Of a stretch of 64,000 nt of DNA, positions 47,216 through 56,879 are shown piece after piece; position 1 is the stretch's first letter; each line of letters starts with the position of its first letter. Location of the stretch: positions 310,001-374,000 of the forward strand of contig NZ_AP024525.1 in assembly GCF_020886775.1 (NCBI RefSeq), read 5' to 3'. A model generated the notes under the pieces. The model searched no databases. It saw only the letters and a program-made list of their open reading frames with translations, and was not told the DNA's origin. The translations under genes and the position numbers were made by a program. The stretch comes from Sinomonas cyclohexanicum (GTDB lineage Bacteria; Actinomycetota; Actinomycetes; Actinomycetales; Micrococcaceae).

Positions 47216-48126
47216 GTGACCAGTGCTTGGCCAGAGCCCGCGGAACCGCCGCTCTCAGCACTCATCCGGGTCGCGGGGCGGCTGCGAGCGGTCGGGTGCG
47301 TCTTCGCAGAGGACGAGGCCGCGCTCCTGGTCGAGGCCGCGACGGACCGGGACGAGCTGGGTCGGCTCGTGGCCCGGCGCACAGCTGGCGAGCCCCTCGA
47401 GCACCTTCTCGGGTGGGCAGAGTTCGCGGGGCTGCGGATCGCCGTCGGGCCCGGGGTGTTCGTGCCGCGCCGCCGCTCCGAGCTGCTCGTCCGGCTCGCC
47501 GCGGATCACCTCCGTCGGGGAGTCACCTCCTGGGGGTCACCTCCTGCCGGTGCCGTGCACGGAATGCTGCCGGAAGAGCCCCCCGGCTCGCCGGCCGTCG
47601 TCATCGATCTCTGCTGCGGCTCGGCGGCGCTGGGGGCGCCCTCGCGGCGACCCTCGAGGCCGACGGATGGCCCGAGCGGGCCCTCGAGTTGCACGCGGCG
47701 GACGTCGACCCGGCTGCCGCCGAGTACGCACGCCGGAACCTCGCCAGGTTCGCCCCACTGAGCGGGCACGTGCACACCGGCGACCTCTTCACCCCGCTCC
47801 CCGCCGGTATCCGGGGACGCGTGGATGTGATCCTCGCGAATGCGCCGTACGTCCCGACCGACGAGATCGCGTTCATGCCTCCGGAAGCACGCGACCACGA
47901 GCCCGTCACTGCACTCGACGGCGGCGCCGACGGGCTTGATCTCCACCGCCGCATCGCGGCACAGGCGCAGGAGTGGCTCGCGCCGGGCGGCCTCCTCCTG
48001 ATCGAGGTGGGTGCGCGGCAGGTCAGTGCCGCGCTCGGGCTCCTCGGCGCCGTCGGGCTTCATCCGCGCGCCGAGGAGGACCATGACTTCGGCGCGGTCG
48101 CGGTGGCGGCGGTGAGGCGTCGGTAG
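47216..48126 (+). pseudogene. PrmC-like protein N5-glutamine methyltransferase paralogue, frame-broken
   Basis: SAM-dependent methyltransferase of the PrmC-related actinobacterial type. The N-terminal part (47216 to about 47640) has LRRGVTSWGSPPAG and motif I VIDLCCGSAALG, then continues out of frame; the C-terminal part has LELHAADVDPAAAEYARRNL and the active motif as NAPY (ILANAPYVPTDE), not the NPPY of true PrmC. One missing base in GGGGGCG|CCCTCG breaks the frame; adding a G restores ALGAALAATLEADGW. A segment at about residue 100 is encoded by two AGGAGGTGAC-type repeats. It is either a pseudogene or a consensus error. The substrate of this paralogue is unknown. Confidence 0.8.
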
Positions 48127-48136
48127 GCTGGGACGT

Positions 48137-48895
48137 ATGACGACGGCGCTCATCACCGGGGCGAGCAGCGGTCTGGGGGCCGAATTCTCGCGGCAGCTCG
48201 CGGCGCAGGGCTACGATCTCGTGCTCGTGGCGCGCGGCCAGGACAGGCTTGAGGCCCTCGCCCAGGAGCTGCGGACTGCCCGCGGCATCGAGGTCGAGGT
48301 GCTCGCGGCGGACCTGACCGACGCGATCGGGCTGGGCATGGTCACGACCCGCCTCGCAGACCCGTCGCGGCCCATCGGCATCCTCGTCAACAACGCGGGC
48401 CTCGGCCTCCTGCACGACTTCCACCACACGCCCCTCGAGGACGAGGTCCACCACCTGCGGCTCCATGTCGAGGCTGCGCTGGCCACGACGCGGGCCGTGC
48501 TCCCGGGCATGCTTGCCCGCGGCGAGGGGCGGATCATCAACGTCGCGAGCGTCGCGGCGTACCTGCCCCGCGGGACATATTCGGCGGCGAAGGCCTGGCT
48601 GTTGGCCTTCAGCCGGTGGGCGAACGTGCACTACCGGCGCTCGGGCGTCAAGGTCACCGCGCTCTGCCCGGGTCTGACGAGGACCGAGTTCCATGCACGC
48701 ATGGGCATGGAGACGCGAGGCCTGCCCGGGTGGGCATGGCTCTCGGCCGAGCGGGTGGTCCGTGAGGGGCTCCGCGACAACGAGGCGGGCAAGGCCGTCT
48801 CGGTCCCCTCCGCTCTGTACAAGGCAGTCGTGGCCGCCTCGAGGGCCCTCCCGGACCGGCTCATGGGCGGCCCGCCGAGGCGCCCGAGGCGCTGA
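48137..48895 (+). CDS. Short-chain dehydrogenase/reductase
   Basis: A 252-residue classical SDR: TGASSGLG cofactor loop (7-14), ADLTD, NNAGLG, and the catalytic Ser and YSAAK tetrad. It uses NAD(P)(H); the C-terminal Arg/Pro tail is unremarkable. A TAGGCT box (48124-48129) overlaps the end of the preceding gene and lies 7 bases before the ATG, so it is leaderless and has its own promoter. Substrate not inferable. Confidence 0.9.
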   Translation: MTTALITGASSGLGAEFSRQLAAQGYDLVLVARGQDRLEALAQELRTARGIEVEVLAADLTDAIGLGMVTTRLADPSRPIGILVNNAGLGLLHDFHHTPLEDEVHHLRLHVEAALATTRAVLPGMLARGEGRIINVASVAAYLPRGTYSAAKAWLLAFSRWANVHYRRSGVKVTALCPGLTRTEFHARMGMETRGLPGWAWLSAERVVREGLRDNEAGKAVSVPSALYKAVVAASRALPDRLMGGPPRRPRR

Positions 48896-48913
48896 GTCTG
48901 GCGGACGGGCCGA

Positions 48914-49936
48914 CTACTTGGCTGGAAGCTCCATGACGCGGACTGGATTCCCGGCGGCCCACGCCTTGATGTCCTCGACCGCGTCCCGGTAGAAGACCTC
49001 GAACTGCTCGCGCGTCACGTACCCGATGTGCGGCGTGAGGAAGGTCCTCGGGGCGGTGCGCAGCGGGTGGTCCGCGGGGAGCGGCTCCACGTCGTACACG
49101 TCCAGGGCGGCGCCGCCGATCGTCCCGGCTGCGAGGGCGTCCACGAGGGCGCCCTGGTCGACGATCGGGCCGCGCGACGTGTTCACCAGGAGGGCGTCCG
49201 GCTTCATGAGCGCGAGCTCCGCTGCCCCGACGAGTCCGCGCGAGCGCTTGGACAGCACGAGGTGGACGGTGAGGATGTCCGCGGTGGCGAAGAGTTCCTC
49301 CTTCTCGACCCTGCGCACGCCCACCTCCGCGGCGCGCTCATCGGTGAGGTTCTGGCTCCAGGCCACGACCTCCATCCCGAAAGCGAGCCCCACGCGCGCC
49401 ACGTGTTCCCCCAGATTGCCCAGCCCGAGCAGCCCCAGCCGACGCCCCTCGAGGCCTTGGCCCACGGTCGTCTGCCACCCGTCGTCGTGCGTCCAGCCGG
49501 TGCCGCCGCTGCCGAGCTCCGCGTCGAGGCGGCGGGTGGCGGCGTGGATGAGCGCCCACGTGTGCTCGGCCGCGGGGGAGGGGAGGTAGCCGGTCGCGCA
49601 CACCGGGATGCCGCGCGCGGAGGTCGCCTTGAGATCGATCGACGCGTTGCGCCGGCCGGTGGACACGATGAGCCTGAGATTCGGGAGCAGCTCGAGCCGG
49701 GCCGCATTGAGCGGGGTCCGCTCCCGCATCGCCACGATCACCTGGAACGGCTCAAGCGCCGCGGCGACGGCGGCGTCGTCGTGCCCGAGATGCCCGCGGA
49801 ATGCCGTCACCTCCGCGCCGGCCGCCTCGAGGCTGGACCAGTCCGCGACTTCCCGGGCCACCCCCTGATAGTCGTCAAGGATCGCGATCCTGACGCCGTG
49901 GAGATCGTGGGGGCGCAGTTCAGTGGGTGAAGTCAT
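48914..49936 (-). CDS. D-2-hydroxyacid dehydrogenase
   Basis: A 340-residue NAD-dependent dehydrogenase of the SerA/LdhA/GyaR superfamily. The dinucleotide loop is GLLGLGNLGEHVARVGLAFG; the catalytic Arg is in VNTSRGPIVDQ, the Glu in the loop after DVYDVEPLPADHP and the His in LTPHIGY. The N-terminus (PHDLHGVRIAILDDYQGVA) resembles proteins annotated as D-3-phosphoglycerate dehydrogenase-like. A TAGGCT box 6 bases upstream marks a leaderless start. It converges on the SDR. Confidence 0.92.
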   Translation of the reverse strand: MTSPTELRPHDLHGVRIAILDDYQGVAREVADWSSLEAAGAEVTAFRGHLGHDDAAVAAALEPFQVIVAMRERTPLNAARLELLPNLRLIVSTGRRNASIDLKATSARGIPVCATGYLPSPAAEHTWALIHAATRRLDAELGSGGTGWTHDDGWQTTVGQGLEGRRLGLLGLGNLGEHVARVGLAFGMEVVAWSQNLTDERAAEVGVRRVEKEELFATADILTVHLVLSKRSRGLVGAAELALMKPDALLVNTSRGPIVDQGALVDALAAGTIGGAALDVYDVEPLPADHPLRTAPRTFLTPHIGYVTREQFEVFYRDAVEDIKAWAAGNPVRVMELPAK

Positions 49937-49993
49937 GCGTCCAGCCTAGGACCCTTCCAACCCTTGGCGATGGCCGACTCTTGACGGTGACGC

Positions 49994-50011
49994 CATGATG
50001 GCGCCATCATG
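49994..50011. promoter_or_regulatory. 18-bp perfect palindromic operator of the RHH-ABC operon
   Basis: CATGATGGCGCCATCATG is a perfect 18-base palindrome ending 5 bases before the ATG of the RHH protein. A TTGACG at 49981-49986 is the probable -35, and the palindrome covers the spacer and the -10 region (CATCAT). Binding there would block initiation, as expected for autoregulation. Confidence 0.75.
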
Positions 50012-50016
50012 AAGTC

Positions 50017-50559
50017 ATGGACATCGACGCGCACCTCCTGAACTTGTCGCGGCAGCTCGCAGACGCGGCCGCGCTCGGCGGGGACGAGATGGTCGAGCTC
50101 GCCGAGCGGCTCGCCGCACCGCTTCAGGCCTCTGCGCGGCTCGTCCTCCAGGACGCACTGTCCGAGGCCATGCAGGAGGTGACACTCGAGCTCGCGCCCG
50201 GGTCGGCCGAGCTGCGGCTCCGCGGGCGTGACATCGACTTCGTGGTCCACCGGCCGCCAGCGGCGGGTGAGTCCTCCTCGAGGGATGACGTCGCCGTGGC
50301 GCCATTGAGCATCGCCAAGGACGACGCCGCTCAGGAGCCTCCCGCCGAGGCCGGCACCGCGCGCATCAGCTTCCGCCCGCCGGAGGCGCTCAAGGCGCAG
50401 ATCGAGGCAGCGGCGGAGCGCGAGGGCCTCTCGGTGAATGCGTTCCTCGTGCGCACGCTCACCACGGCGCTGCGTCCGGCACCACAGCGGCCCCTCCACG
50501 CCGATCCCGGAGTGCCTGAGGGCCGCAACGGCTCGCGCCTCGAAGGGTGGGTGTACTGA
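50017..50559 (+). CDS. HicB/Arc-like ribbon-helix-helix regulator
   Basis: A 180-residue protein with a helical N-terminal half (RLAAPLQASARLVLQDALSEA) and a C-terminal ribbon-helix-helix segment (TARISFRPPEALKAQIEAAA, then EGLSVNAFLVRTLTTAL). It is usually annotated as a HicB-family antitoxin, but no hicA toxin gene is next to it. A perfect palindrome overlaps the promoter and the ATG lies 6 bases after its CATCAT, a leaderless layout. It leads a four-gene unit; a repressor of this unit is the natural inference. Confidence 0.8.
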   Translation: MDIDAHLLNLSRQLADAAALGGDEMVELAERLAAPLQASARLVLQDALSEAMQEVTLELAPGSAELRLRGRDIDFVVHRPPAAGESSSRDDVAVAPLSIAKDDAAQEPPAEAGTARISFRPPEALKAQIEAAAEREGLSVNAFLVRTLTTALRPAPQRPLHADPGVPEGRNGSRLEGWVY

Positions 50560-50560
50560 T

Positions 50561-51352
50561 ATGGACGAGTTCGAGACCGAGGGGCCCGTCCGCGCGGTCC
50601 TTGACGTCGCCTACGCAGACGTCATCGTGCGGAGCTCCGCGACGTCCACGGCCAGGGTGGACGTCGCGCCCGCCCGCTCGGGCAGGAAGGCGGACGAGGA
50701 GGCCGCGGCCGGGACCGCGGTCCGCTTCGCGGACGGCCGGCTCGAGGTCAGCACCCCGAAGCAGCGTGTGCTCGGCGTCCTCGGACGGCTCGGATCCGTC
50801 GTGGTCACGGTCGATCTGCCTTCCGGCTCCGATCTTGAGGCCTCGCTCGCCTACGGCGACGTCATCACGTCGGGGCCGCTCGGGCGCGTCATCGCAAAGA
50901 CCCGCGCGGGAACGGTCCGTGTCGAGGACGGCGCGTCAGTGGACCTCAAGAGCTCCGCGGGGGACGTCGAGGCCGGCCGCGTGCGCGTGGACGGCACGCT
51001 CGCGGCGTCGGCCGGGATGGTCCGCGTCGAGGACCTGACCGGGGCCGTGCAGATCAAGTGCGGGACGGGCGGGGTGTCCCTCGGCCGCGTCGCCGGATCG
51101 GCCCACGTCACGTGCCCCTACGGGAGCATCAGGGTCCGCGAGGCCGTCTCGGGCAGCCTGAATCTCACGTCCACCTACTCCGATCTCATCGTCGGCCTCG
51201 CCGAGGGGACGGCCGCTCGGCTCGATGTCTCCACCAACTACGGCCGCATCCGCAACGAACTCACCCGCTCGGACACGCCGCCACAGGCCACCGAGCGGCT
51301 CGAGGTCACCGCCCGCTCAAACTACGGGTCGGTGACTATCCGGCGGGCCTGA
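50561..51352 (+). CDS. DUF4097 beta-strand repeat protein
   Basis: A 263-residue protein with successive beta-helix-like repeats (YGDVITSGPLGRVIAKTRAG, VDLKSSAGDVEAGRVRVDG, YGSIRVREAVSGSLNLTSTY), the DUF4097/putative adhesin pattern. It lacks a signal peptide or helix, so it is predicted cytosolic. It starts one base after the RHH stop and precedes the ABC genes. A partner role for the exporter is inferred from context only. Confidence 0.85.
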   Translation: MDEFETEGPVRAVLDVAYADVIVRSSATSTARVDVAPARSGRKADEEAAAGTAVRFADGRLEVSTPKQRVLGVLGRLGSVVVTVDLPSGSDLEASLAYGDVITSGPLGRVIAKTRAGTVRVEDGASVDLKSSAGDVEAGRVRVDGTLAASAGMVRVEDLTGAVQIKCGTGGVSLGRVAGSAHVTCPYGSIRVREAVSGSLNLTSTYSDLIVGLAEGTAARLDVSTNYGRIRNELTRSDTPPQATERLEVTARSNYGSVTIRRA

Positions 51353-51408
51353 CGGCCCACTGAACCCATCAATTCCTGCAGGCACGTACTTCAGGAAGGA
51401 GTACCGTC

Positions 51409-52226
<818 letters not shown>

Positions 52227-52230
<4 letters not shown>

Positions 52231-52988
52231 CCACGCACTTCTTCGGCGACACCGCCGTCCTGACAGGCCGCTCGCTGCGACACATCCTGCGCAGTCCCGA
52301 CACGATCATCACCACCGCGCTCATGCCGATCGCCTTCATGCTGCTGTTCGTCTACGTCCTCGGCGGCGCGATCAACTCCGGCTCGGACTCGTACGTGCAG
52401 TACCTGCTCCCGGGCATCCTGCTGATCACGGTCGCGTCCGGCATCTCGTACACGGCGTACCGGCTGTTCATGGACATGAAGGGCGGCATCTTCGAGCGGT
52501 TCCAGTCCATGCCGATCGCGCGCTCCTCCGTGCTGTGGGCGCACGTGCTGACCTCGCTCGTGGCCAACATGGTCGCCGTCGTGGTGGTGGTGCTCGTCGC
52601 GCTGGCGATGGGCTTCCGCACGGGGGCGAGCGTGGTGGCCTGGCTCGGCGTGGCAGGCATCGTGGCACTGTTCACGCTCGCGTTGACCTGGCTTGCCGTG
52701 ATCCCCGGCCTGACCGCGAAGACGGTGGACGGCGCGGGCGCGTTCTCCTATCCGCTGATCCTGCTGCCGTTCATCAGCTCCGCGTTCGTCCCGACCGCGA
52801 CGATGCCCGGCCCCGTGCGCTGGTTCGCAGAGAACCAGCCGGTCACGTCGATCGTGAACGCGATCCGCGACCTGTTCATGGGCCAGTCGGTCGGCTCCGG
52901 CATCTGGGTCGCCCTGGCCTGGTGCGTCGGGATCCTCGTGGTCGCGTACGCCGTGGCGATGCGGGTCTACCGCAGCAAGGTCTCCTAG
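52227..52988 (+). CDS. ABC-2 type exporter permease (DrrB-like)
   Basis: A 253-residue membrane protein with six helices (about 26-50, 59-82, 107-133, 139-165, 171-190, 226-246). TALMPIAFMLLFVYVLGGAI and the PLILLPFISSAFVPTATMPG stretch match ABC2/DrrB permeases. It is coupled to the ATPase by ATGA. The exporter's substrate (drug, lipid or peptide) cannot be told. Confidence 0.93.
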
Positions 52989-53058
52989 CCGGCGGGGGGA
53001 GCGCTGCGGCCTCACCGGCCCCACACAGGCCCACCGGTGGGGCCGCTACGCTCGTCTC

Positions 53059-53733
53059 ATGGCCCGCAGCTCCCGCACGTCCCGTGATCACAGCGCCCCG
53101 CGGCTCGGCGCGCTGGCCCTCACCGGCCTCGTCCATGGCTTCGCGGGAGACATCGAGCCGGGCCGCCGCACCGAGGGGTTCGCGTTCGAGGGCGTGGACC
53201 TTGCCGGCCGTGAGCTGGAGTCCTCGACGTTCTCCGAGTGCCTGTTCAAGGACGTCACGGCGCACGACGCCGGCCTCCGCCTCGCCTCATTCGTGGACTG
53301 CCGCTTCGTGCGGCTCAGCGCTCCGAGCCTGCCCGCCCCGCGGTCCAGATGGCGTGGCGTCGAGATCGAGGCCTCCCGGCTCGGCTCCGCGGAGCTGTTC
53401 GACGCCGAGCTCTCCGGCGTGCTCGTCAGCGGCTGCAAGCTCGGGTACGTCAACCTCCGCGGGGCGACCCTGCAGGACGTGAAGTTCGTGGACTGCGTCA
53501 TCGACGAGCTCGACCTCGGTGGCGCGACCGCCACCCGCGTGGGCTTCGACGGGGCACAGATCGACGCCCTGGACGTCACCGGGGCCGCCCTCGAGCACGT
53601 CGACCTGCGCGGAGCCCGCCTCCACCGGGTGGCCGGTGTCGACGGGCTCCGCGGTGCCACGGTCAGCAGCGTTCAGGCGGTCGAGCTCGCGGAGGTCCTG
53701 GCCGCGCGGCTCGGGATCGACGTGCGGGACTGA
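53059..53733 (+). CDS. Pentapeptide-repeat protein
   Basis: A 224-residue right-handed beta-helix protein: repeats follow A(D/N)LxX-like spacing, e.g. ESSTFSECLFKDVTAHDAGL, VNLRGATLQDVKFVDCVIDE, ALDVTGAALEHVDLRGARLH. Proteins of this fold sometimes mimic DNA and protect gyrase, but most are uncharacterised. A TACGCT box lies 6 bases before the ATG (leaderless). It converges on the transporter gene with 6 bases between stops. Confidence 0.88.
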   Translation: MARSSRTSRDHSAPRLGALALTGLVHGFAGDIEPGRRTEGFAFEGVDLAGRELESSTFSECLFKDVTAHDAGLRLASFVDCRFVRLSAPSLPAPRSRWRGVEIEASRLGSAELFDAELSGVLVSGCKLGYVNLRGATLQDVKFVDCVIDELDLGGATATRVGFDGAQIDALDVTGAALEHVDLRGARLHRVAGVDGLRGATVSSVQAVELAEVLAARLGIDVRD

Positions 53734-53739
53734 GTTCCG

Positions 53740-55440
53740 CTAGCCTGCGGCCGCCGGAACCCTAGCGACCTGGCCCGAGACGGGCCCCGACGCGACCGGC
53801 ACCTCGCCGGAGACCCGCGCTTCCAGTGCAGTCGCCTCCAGGTCCACGCCCTCCGCTTCAGCGGCCTCGACGGCAGCCGGGTGGTCCAGCGGCAGCTGCA
53901 GCGCCGCGCCGTCGTCCGCCACCGCGACCGGCACCTCGGTGAGGGGCATGTGCGTGAGGTCGATGTGCGGGTCCTCCTCCTGGTGCGCGACGACCTCGCG
54001 GGCCTCGGCGGGGGTGTCCACGCTCGGCAGCGAGCCCGGCAGCGGGCGCTGTGCTGACTCGCGCAGGAACCAGATGGCCACGGCGCCCACGGCGGAGGTG
54101 GCCATGAGGTAGTACGCGGGCATCATGTCGTTGCCAGTGGCCTGGATGAGCGCGTCGATGATGAACGGCGTCGTGCCGCCGAAGATCGCCACCGCGAAGT
54201 TGTACGCGATGCCCATCGCGCCGTAGCGGCTCGCGGTCGGGAACTGCGCGGGCAGCGCCGACGCGAGGTTGGCCACGTAGAAGGTCACCGGGAACGCGAC
54301 GAGCGCGAGGCCCGCGAGCGTGGCCCAGACCGAGCCGACGCCGATCAGCGCGAACGCGGGGACGGACAGCACGATGGTGCTCACGGCGCCGATCCACAGC
54401 ACGGGCCGGCGGCCGATCCGGTCCGAAAGCCTCCCGGTGAGCGGGATGCACAGGCTCATGACCACGAGCACCGGGATCGTCAACAGGGTTCCGTGCAGGG
54501 CGTCGTAGCCCTTCGACTCTGTCAGGTAGGTGGGCATGTAGGAGGTCAGGGCGTAGCCCACCGTGTTCGCCGCGGCCACGAGGACCATCGCCACGATGAT
54601 CTCGCGCCAGTAGCTCCTGATGATCCCGAGCGGGCCCTTCGCGGCGGCCTCGTCGCTCGTGGCGAGCTCATGCGTGGCGCTCTCCTGCGCCTCGAGCGCG
54701 GCCTGGAACGCGGGGCTCTCCTCGATGCGGAGCCGGAACCAGATGGCAATCGCGCCGAGCGGCCCGGCGATGAGGAACGGGATGCGCCATCCGTACGCCT
54801 CCATCGCGGCCTGGCCGAGGGCCATCTGCAGGACGGAGACGATCGCCGCGCCGAGCGCGAACCCGAGGTAGGAGCCCATGTCGAGGAAGCTCGCGAGGAA
54901 GCCGCGGCGCTTGTCCGCCGCGTACTCCGAGACGAACGTCGTAGCGCCCGCGTACTCGCCGCCGGTGGAGAAGCCCTGGACCAGCTTGATGGCCACCAGC
55001 AGGACCGCCGCCCACAGCCCGATCTGCGCATAGCCGGGCAGCAGGCCGAGCGCGAACGTCGAGGCCGCCATCATGATGAGCGTCATCGCGAGGACGCGCT
55101 GCCGGCCGATCTTGTCGCCGAGCCAGCCGAAGAACACGCCGCCGGCGGGCCGCGCGATGAAGGTCGCGGCGAACGTGCCGAGCAGGAAGAGGGTCTGGAC
55201 GGTACGGTCGGCCTCGGGCAGGAACACCGGGCCCATGGTGGTGATGAGGTAGCCGAACACCCCGACGTCGAACCACTCCATCGTGTTGCCCACGATCGTG
55301 CCTCCGATGGCTCGTTTGAGCATCGGCTGGTCGACGACATTGACGTCGTCAACCCTCAGTCTGCGCTTGCGGAACACCACCCGGCGGGGCGACCCGGCTC
55401 CTTGGGTTTGATCGGTCATCTGACGCTGGTCTCGTGACAT
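53740..55440 (-). CDS. MFS transporter, metabolite:H+ symporter (ProP-like)
   Basis: A 566-residue major facilitator with 12 helices. It matches the MHS family: GTIVGNTMEWFDVGVFGYLI, FFGWLGDKIGRQRVLAMTLI, and KLVQGFSTGGEYAGATTFVS. Relatives import glycine betaine, proline, or organic acids. The acidic 90-residue tail (HQEEDPHIDLTHMPLTEVPV and onward) is an extension not seen in E. coli ProP. The ATG at 55440 follows a TAGGAT box by 8 bases (leaderless); ATG 55419 is a second option. Confidence 0.9.
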   Translation of the reverse strand: MSRDQRQMTDQTQGAGSPRRVVFRKRRLRVDDVNVVDQPMLKRAIGGTIVGNTMEWFDVGVFGYLITTMGPVFLPEADRTVQTLFLLGTFAATFIARPAGGVFFGWLGDKIGRQRVLAMTLIMMAASTFALGLLPGYAQIGLWAAVLLVAIKLVQGFSTGGEYAGATTFVSEYAADKRRGFLASFLDMGSYLGFALGAAIVSVLQMALGQAAMEAYGWRIPFLIAGPLGAIAIWFRLRIEESPAFQAALEAQESATHELATSDEAAAKGPLGIIRSYWREIIVAMVLVAAANTVGYALTSYMPTYLTESKGYDALHGTLLTIPVLVVMSLCIPLTGRLSDRIGRRPVLWIGAVSTIVLSVPAFALIGVGSVWATLAGLALVAFPVTFYVANLASALPAQFPTASRYGAMGIAYNFAVAIFGGTTPFIIDALIQATGNDMMPAYYLMATSAVGAVAIWFLRESAQRPLPGSLPSVDTPAEAREVVAHQEEDPHIDLTHMPLTEVPVAVADDGAALQLPLDHPAAVEAAEAEGVDLEATALEARVSGEVPVASGPVSGQVARVPAAAG

Positions 55441-55734
55441 GGCAGTCAATCCTAGTAGCGCTGACCGCGACCTGAGAGTATCACTCCGGGTTTCGGGATG
55501 ACGGCGATCACACGGCGGGCACTCGCCCGGGCGGGGGAGTCGGGCTGCCGCGCACGACGGCGCGTTCCCGCCGATCGCCGTCGTCATGCGGATCAAGGCG
55601 ACGCGCGACGCCGGCCGCCCGCCCGCGCGCCCGCCCCGCCTCGGCGCGTGCTCCACGGGATCGGATGGTTATCGATTTGTGATCTTTTGGCCTGAAGATC
55701 CTCCACCACGCCGCCTGCTCGCGCTGCTCGGTTG

Positions 55735-56397
55735 CTAGCTGCCCGGGCTGACCGCCTCGTTCAGCTCGGCGACCGCGATCAGCCCCTCGAGGATCTCGGC
55801 GAACCGTTCGGGGGTGGGTCCGCCGCCGTCGTCCCTCTCGAGGTCGATCTCGAGCCCGACCTTCGCCGTAGCGCTCGGCGTGCCGGACACCCCCGCGGGG
55901 ATCGGCACACCGCGCATCCGCTCCATCATCGCCGCGCGTGGATCCGGGGTGAAGCGGACCCTCGGCAGCCACAGCCGCGACGGCGGCGAGACGCGCGCGA
56001 TCGCCTCCATGAGACCGGCGTCCTGGAGCCGCGCCTCGACCGCCCGGTCTTGGACCGGCATGAGGTCGGGGAACGGACTGAAGCGACGCAGGGCCGCGGG
56101 AGCAGCCTCGCGGACGAACTCGTACACGTGGCCGCCGCCGATGCCCAGTCTCGCCTCGGACCGCACGTACCAGGGCGTGGAGCCGCGGCCCTCGAGGCGC
56201 AGCCGTAGCACGTTGGCATACACGGGGTTGAAGCTGGTGATCCCGGTGAGCGGGGTCGGGTCGAGACGTTCGAACCACGCCTCGACCGCACGGCCCCGCA
56301 CGGTTCCCCGCAGGTGGCCCTCGCGATCCACGGTTCCCTGGATGACGGTGGCCAGGCTCTCGAGCCCGGCGTCCTTGCGGCGCCCCAGTCCGAACAT
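55735..56397 (-). CDS. Uncharacterised soluble protein
   Basis: A 220-residue protein starting MFGLGRRKDAGLESLATVIQ. Features: GTVDREGHLRGTVRGRAVEA, a stretch rich in beta segments (GSTPWYVRSEARLGIGGGHV), and a C-terminal helix ERFAEILEGLIAVAELNEAV. No transmembrane helix or catalytic motif. The start at 56397 has a near-perfect AAGGAGG. It lies 125 bases downstream of ptsH, beyond that operon's terminator, so it has its own promoter. I do not recognise the family. Confidence 0.75.
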   Translation of the reverse strand: MFGLGRRKDAGLESLATVIQGTVDREGHLRGTVRGRAVEAWFERLDPTPLTGITSFNPVYANVLRLRLEGRGSTPWYVRSEARLGIGGGHVYEFVREAAPAALRRFSPFPDLMPVQDRAVEARLQDAGLMEAIARVSPPSRLWLPRVRFTPDPRAAMMERMRGVPIPAGVSGTPSATAKVGLEIDLERDDGGGPTPERFAEILEGLIAVAELNEAVSPGS

Positions 56398-56449
56398 CAC
56401 TGCCTCCTTCTCGAACCGCCCCCGCATGCGAATGGCCCCCGGCAGACGC

Positions 56450-56492
56450 CTGGGGCGCGCCGAACGTCCCGTGGACATCCGGCGCGCCCCAG
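56450..56492. terminator. Terminator of the fructose PTS operon
   Basis: CTGGGGCGCGCCG (56450-56462) pairs exactly with CGGCGCGCCCCAG (56480-56492). The 13-bp stem lies 30 bases downstream of the leftward ptsH stop. Confidence 0.8.
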
Positions 56493-56522
56493 CGCTTGCC
56501 GTGTGAGAGCTACTCGGTCAGC

Positions 56523-56801
56523 CTATGCGGCGTCGTGGTCGGTTTCGAGGACGGTGACGAGCCTGTCGAGGGCCTCTTCGGCGCCGGGGCCTTCGGCGCG
56601 GAGGATGACCTGCTGGCCGTATTCGGCGCCGAGGCTCATGAGGGAGAGGATGCTGGAGGCGTCCATGGCCTCGTCCGCGGGTTCTCCGGCCTTGGCGATC
56701 GTGACCTCGAGGCCGGCCTCGCCGGCGGCCTCGGCGAAGATCGCGGCCGGGCGGGCGTGCAGGCCCACGCGCGAGCCGATCGTAGCGGTGCGTTCTGCCA
56801 T
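56523..56801 (-). CDS. ptsH: Phosphocarrier protein HPr
   Basis: A 92-residue PTS phosphocarrier that takes phosphate from EI and gives it to EIIA domains. Active His15 is in RVGLHARPAAIF, and the regulatory Ser region reads DASSILSLMSLGAEYGQQV. AAGGAGC precedes the ATG. It is last in the leftward fru-pts operon, 78 bases after ptsI. Confidence 0.96.
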   Translation of the reverse strand: MAERTATIGSRVGLHARPAAIFAEAAGEAGLEVTIAKAGEPADEAMDASSILSLMSLGAEYGQQVILRAEGPGAEEALDRLVTVLETDHDAA

Positions 56802-56879
56802 GTGGTGCTCCTTGTCGTTGGGAGTCGTGCGGGTTGGGGAAAGCCTACGGTCCGCGGCCGGGCAGCCGCGGCGGCGGGT

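Noticed and set aside
47216-48126. True prmC (release factor methyltransferase)
   Set aside because: The active-site motif is NAPY, not NPPY, and the gene is not next to prfA; it fits the PrmC-related paralogue family better.
50017-50559. HicAB-type toxin-antitoxin system
   Set aside because: The RHH segment is HicB-like, but no small toxin gene lies on either side; the partners are DUF4097 and ABC exporter genes.
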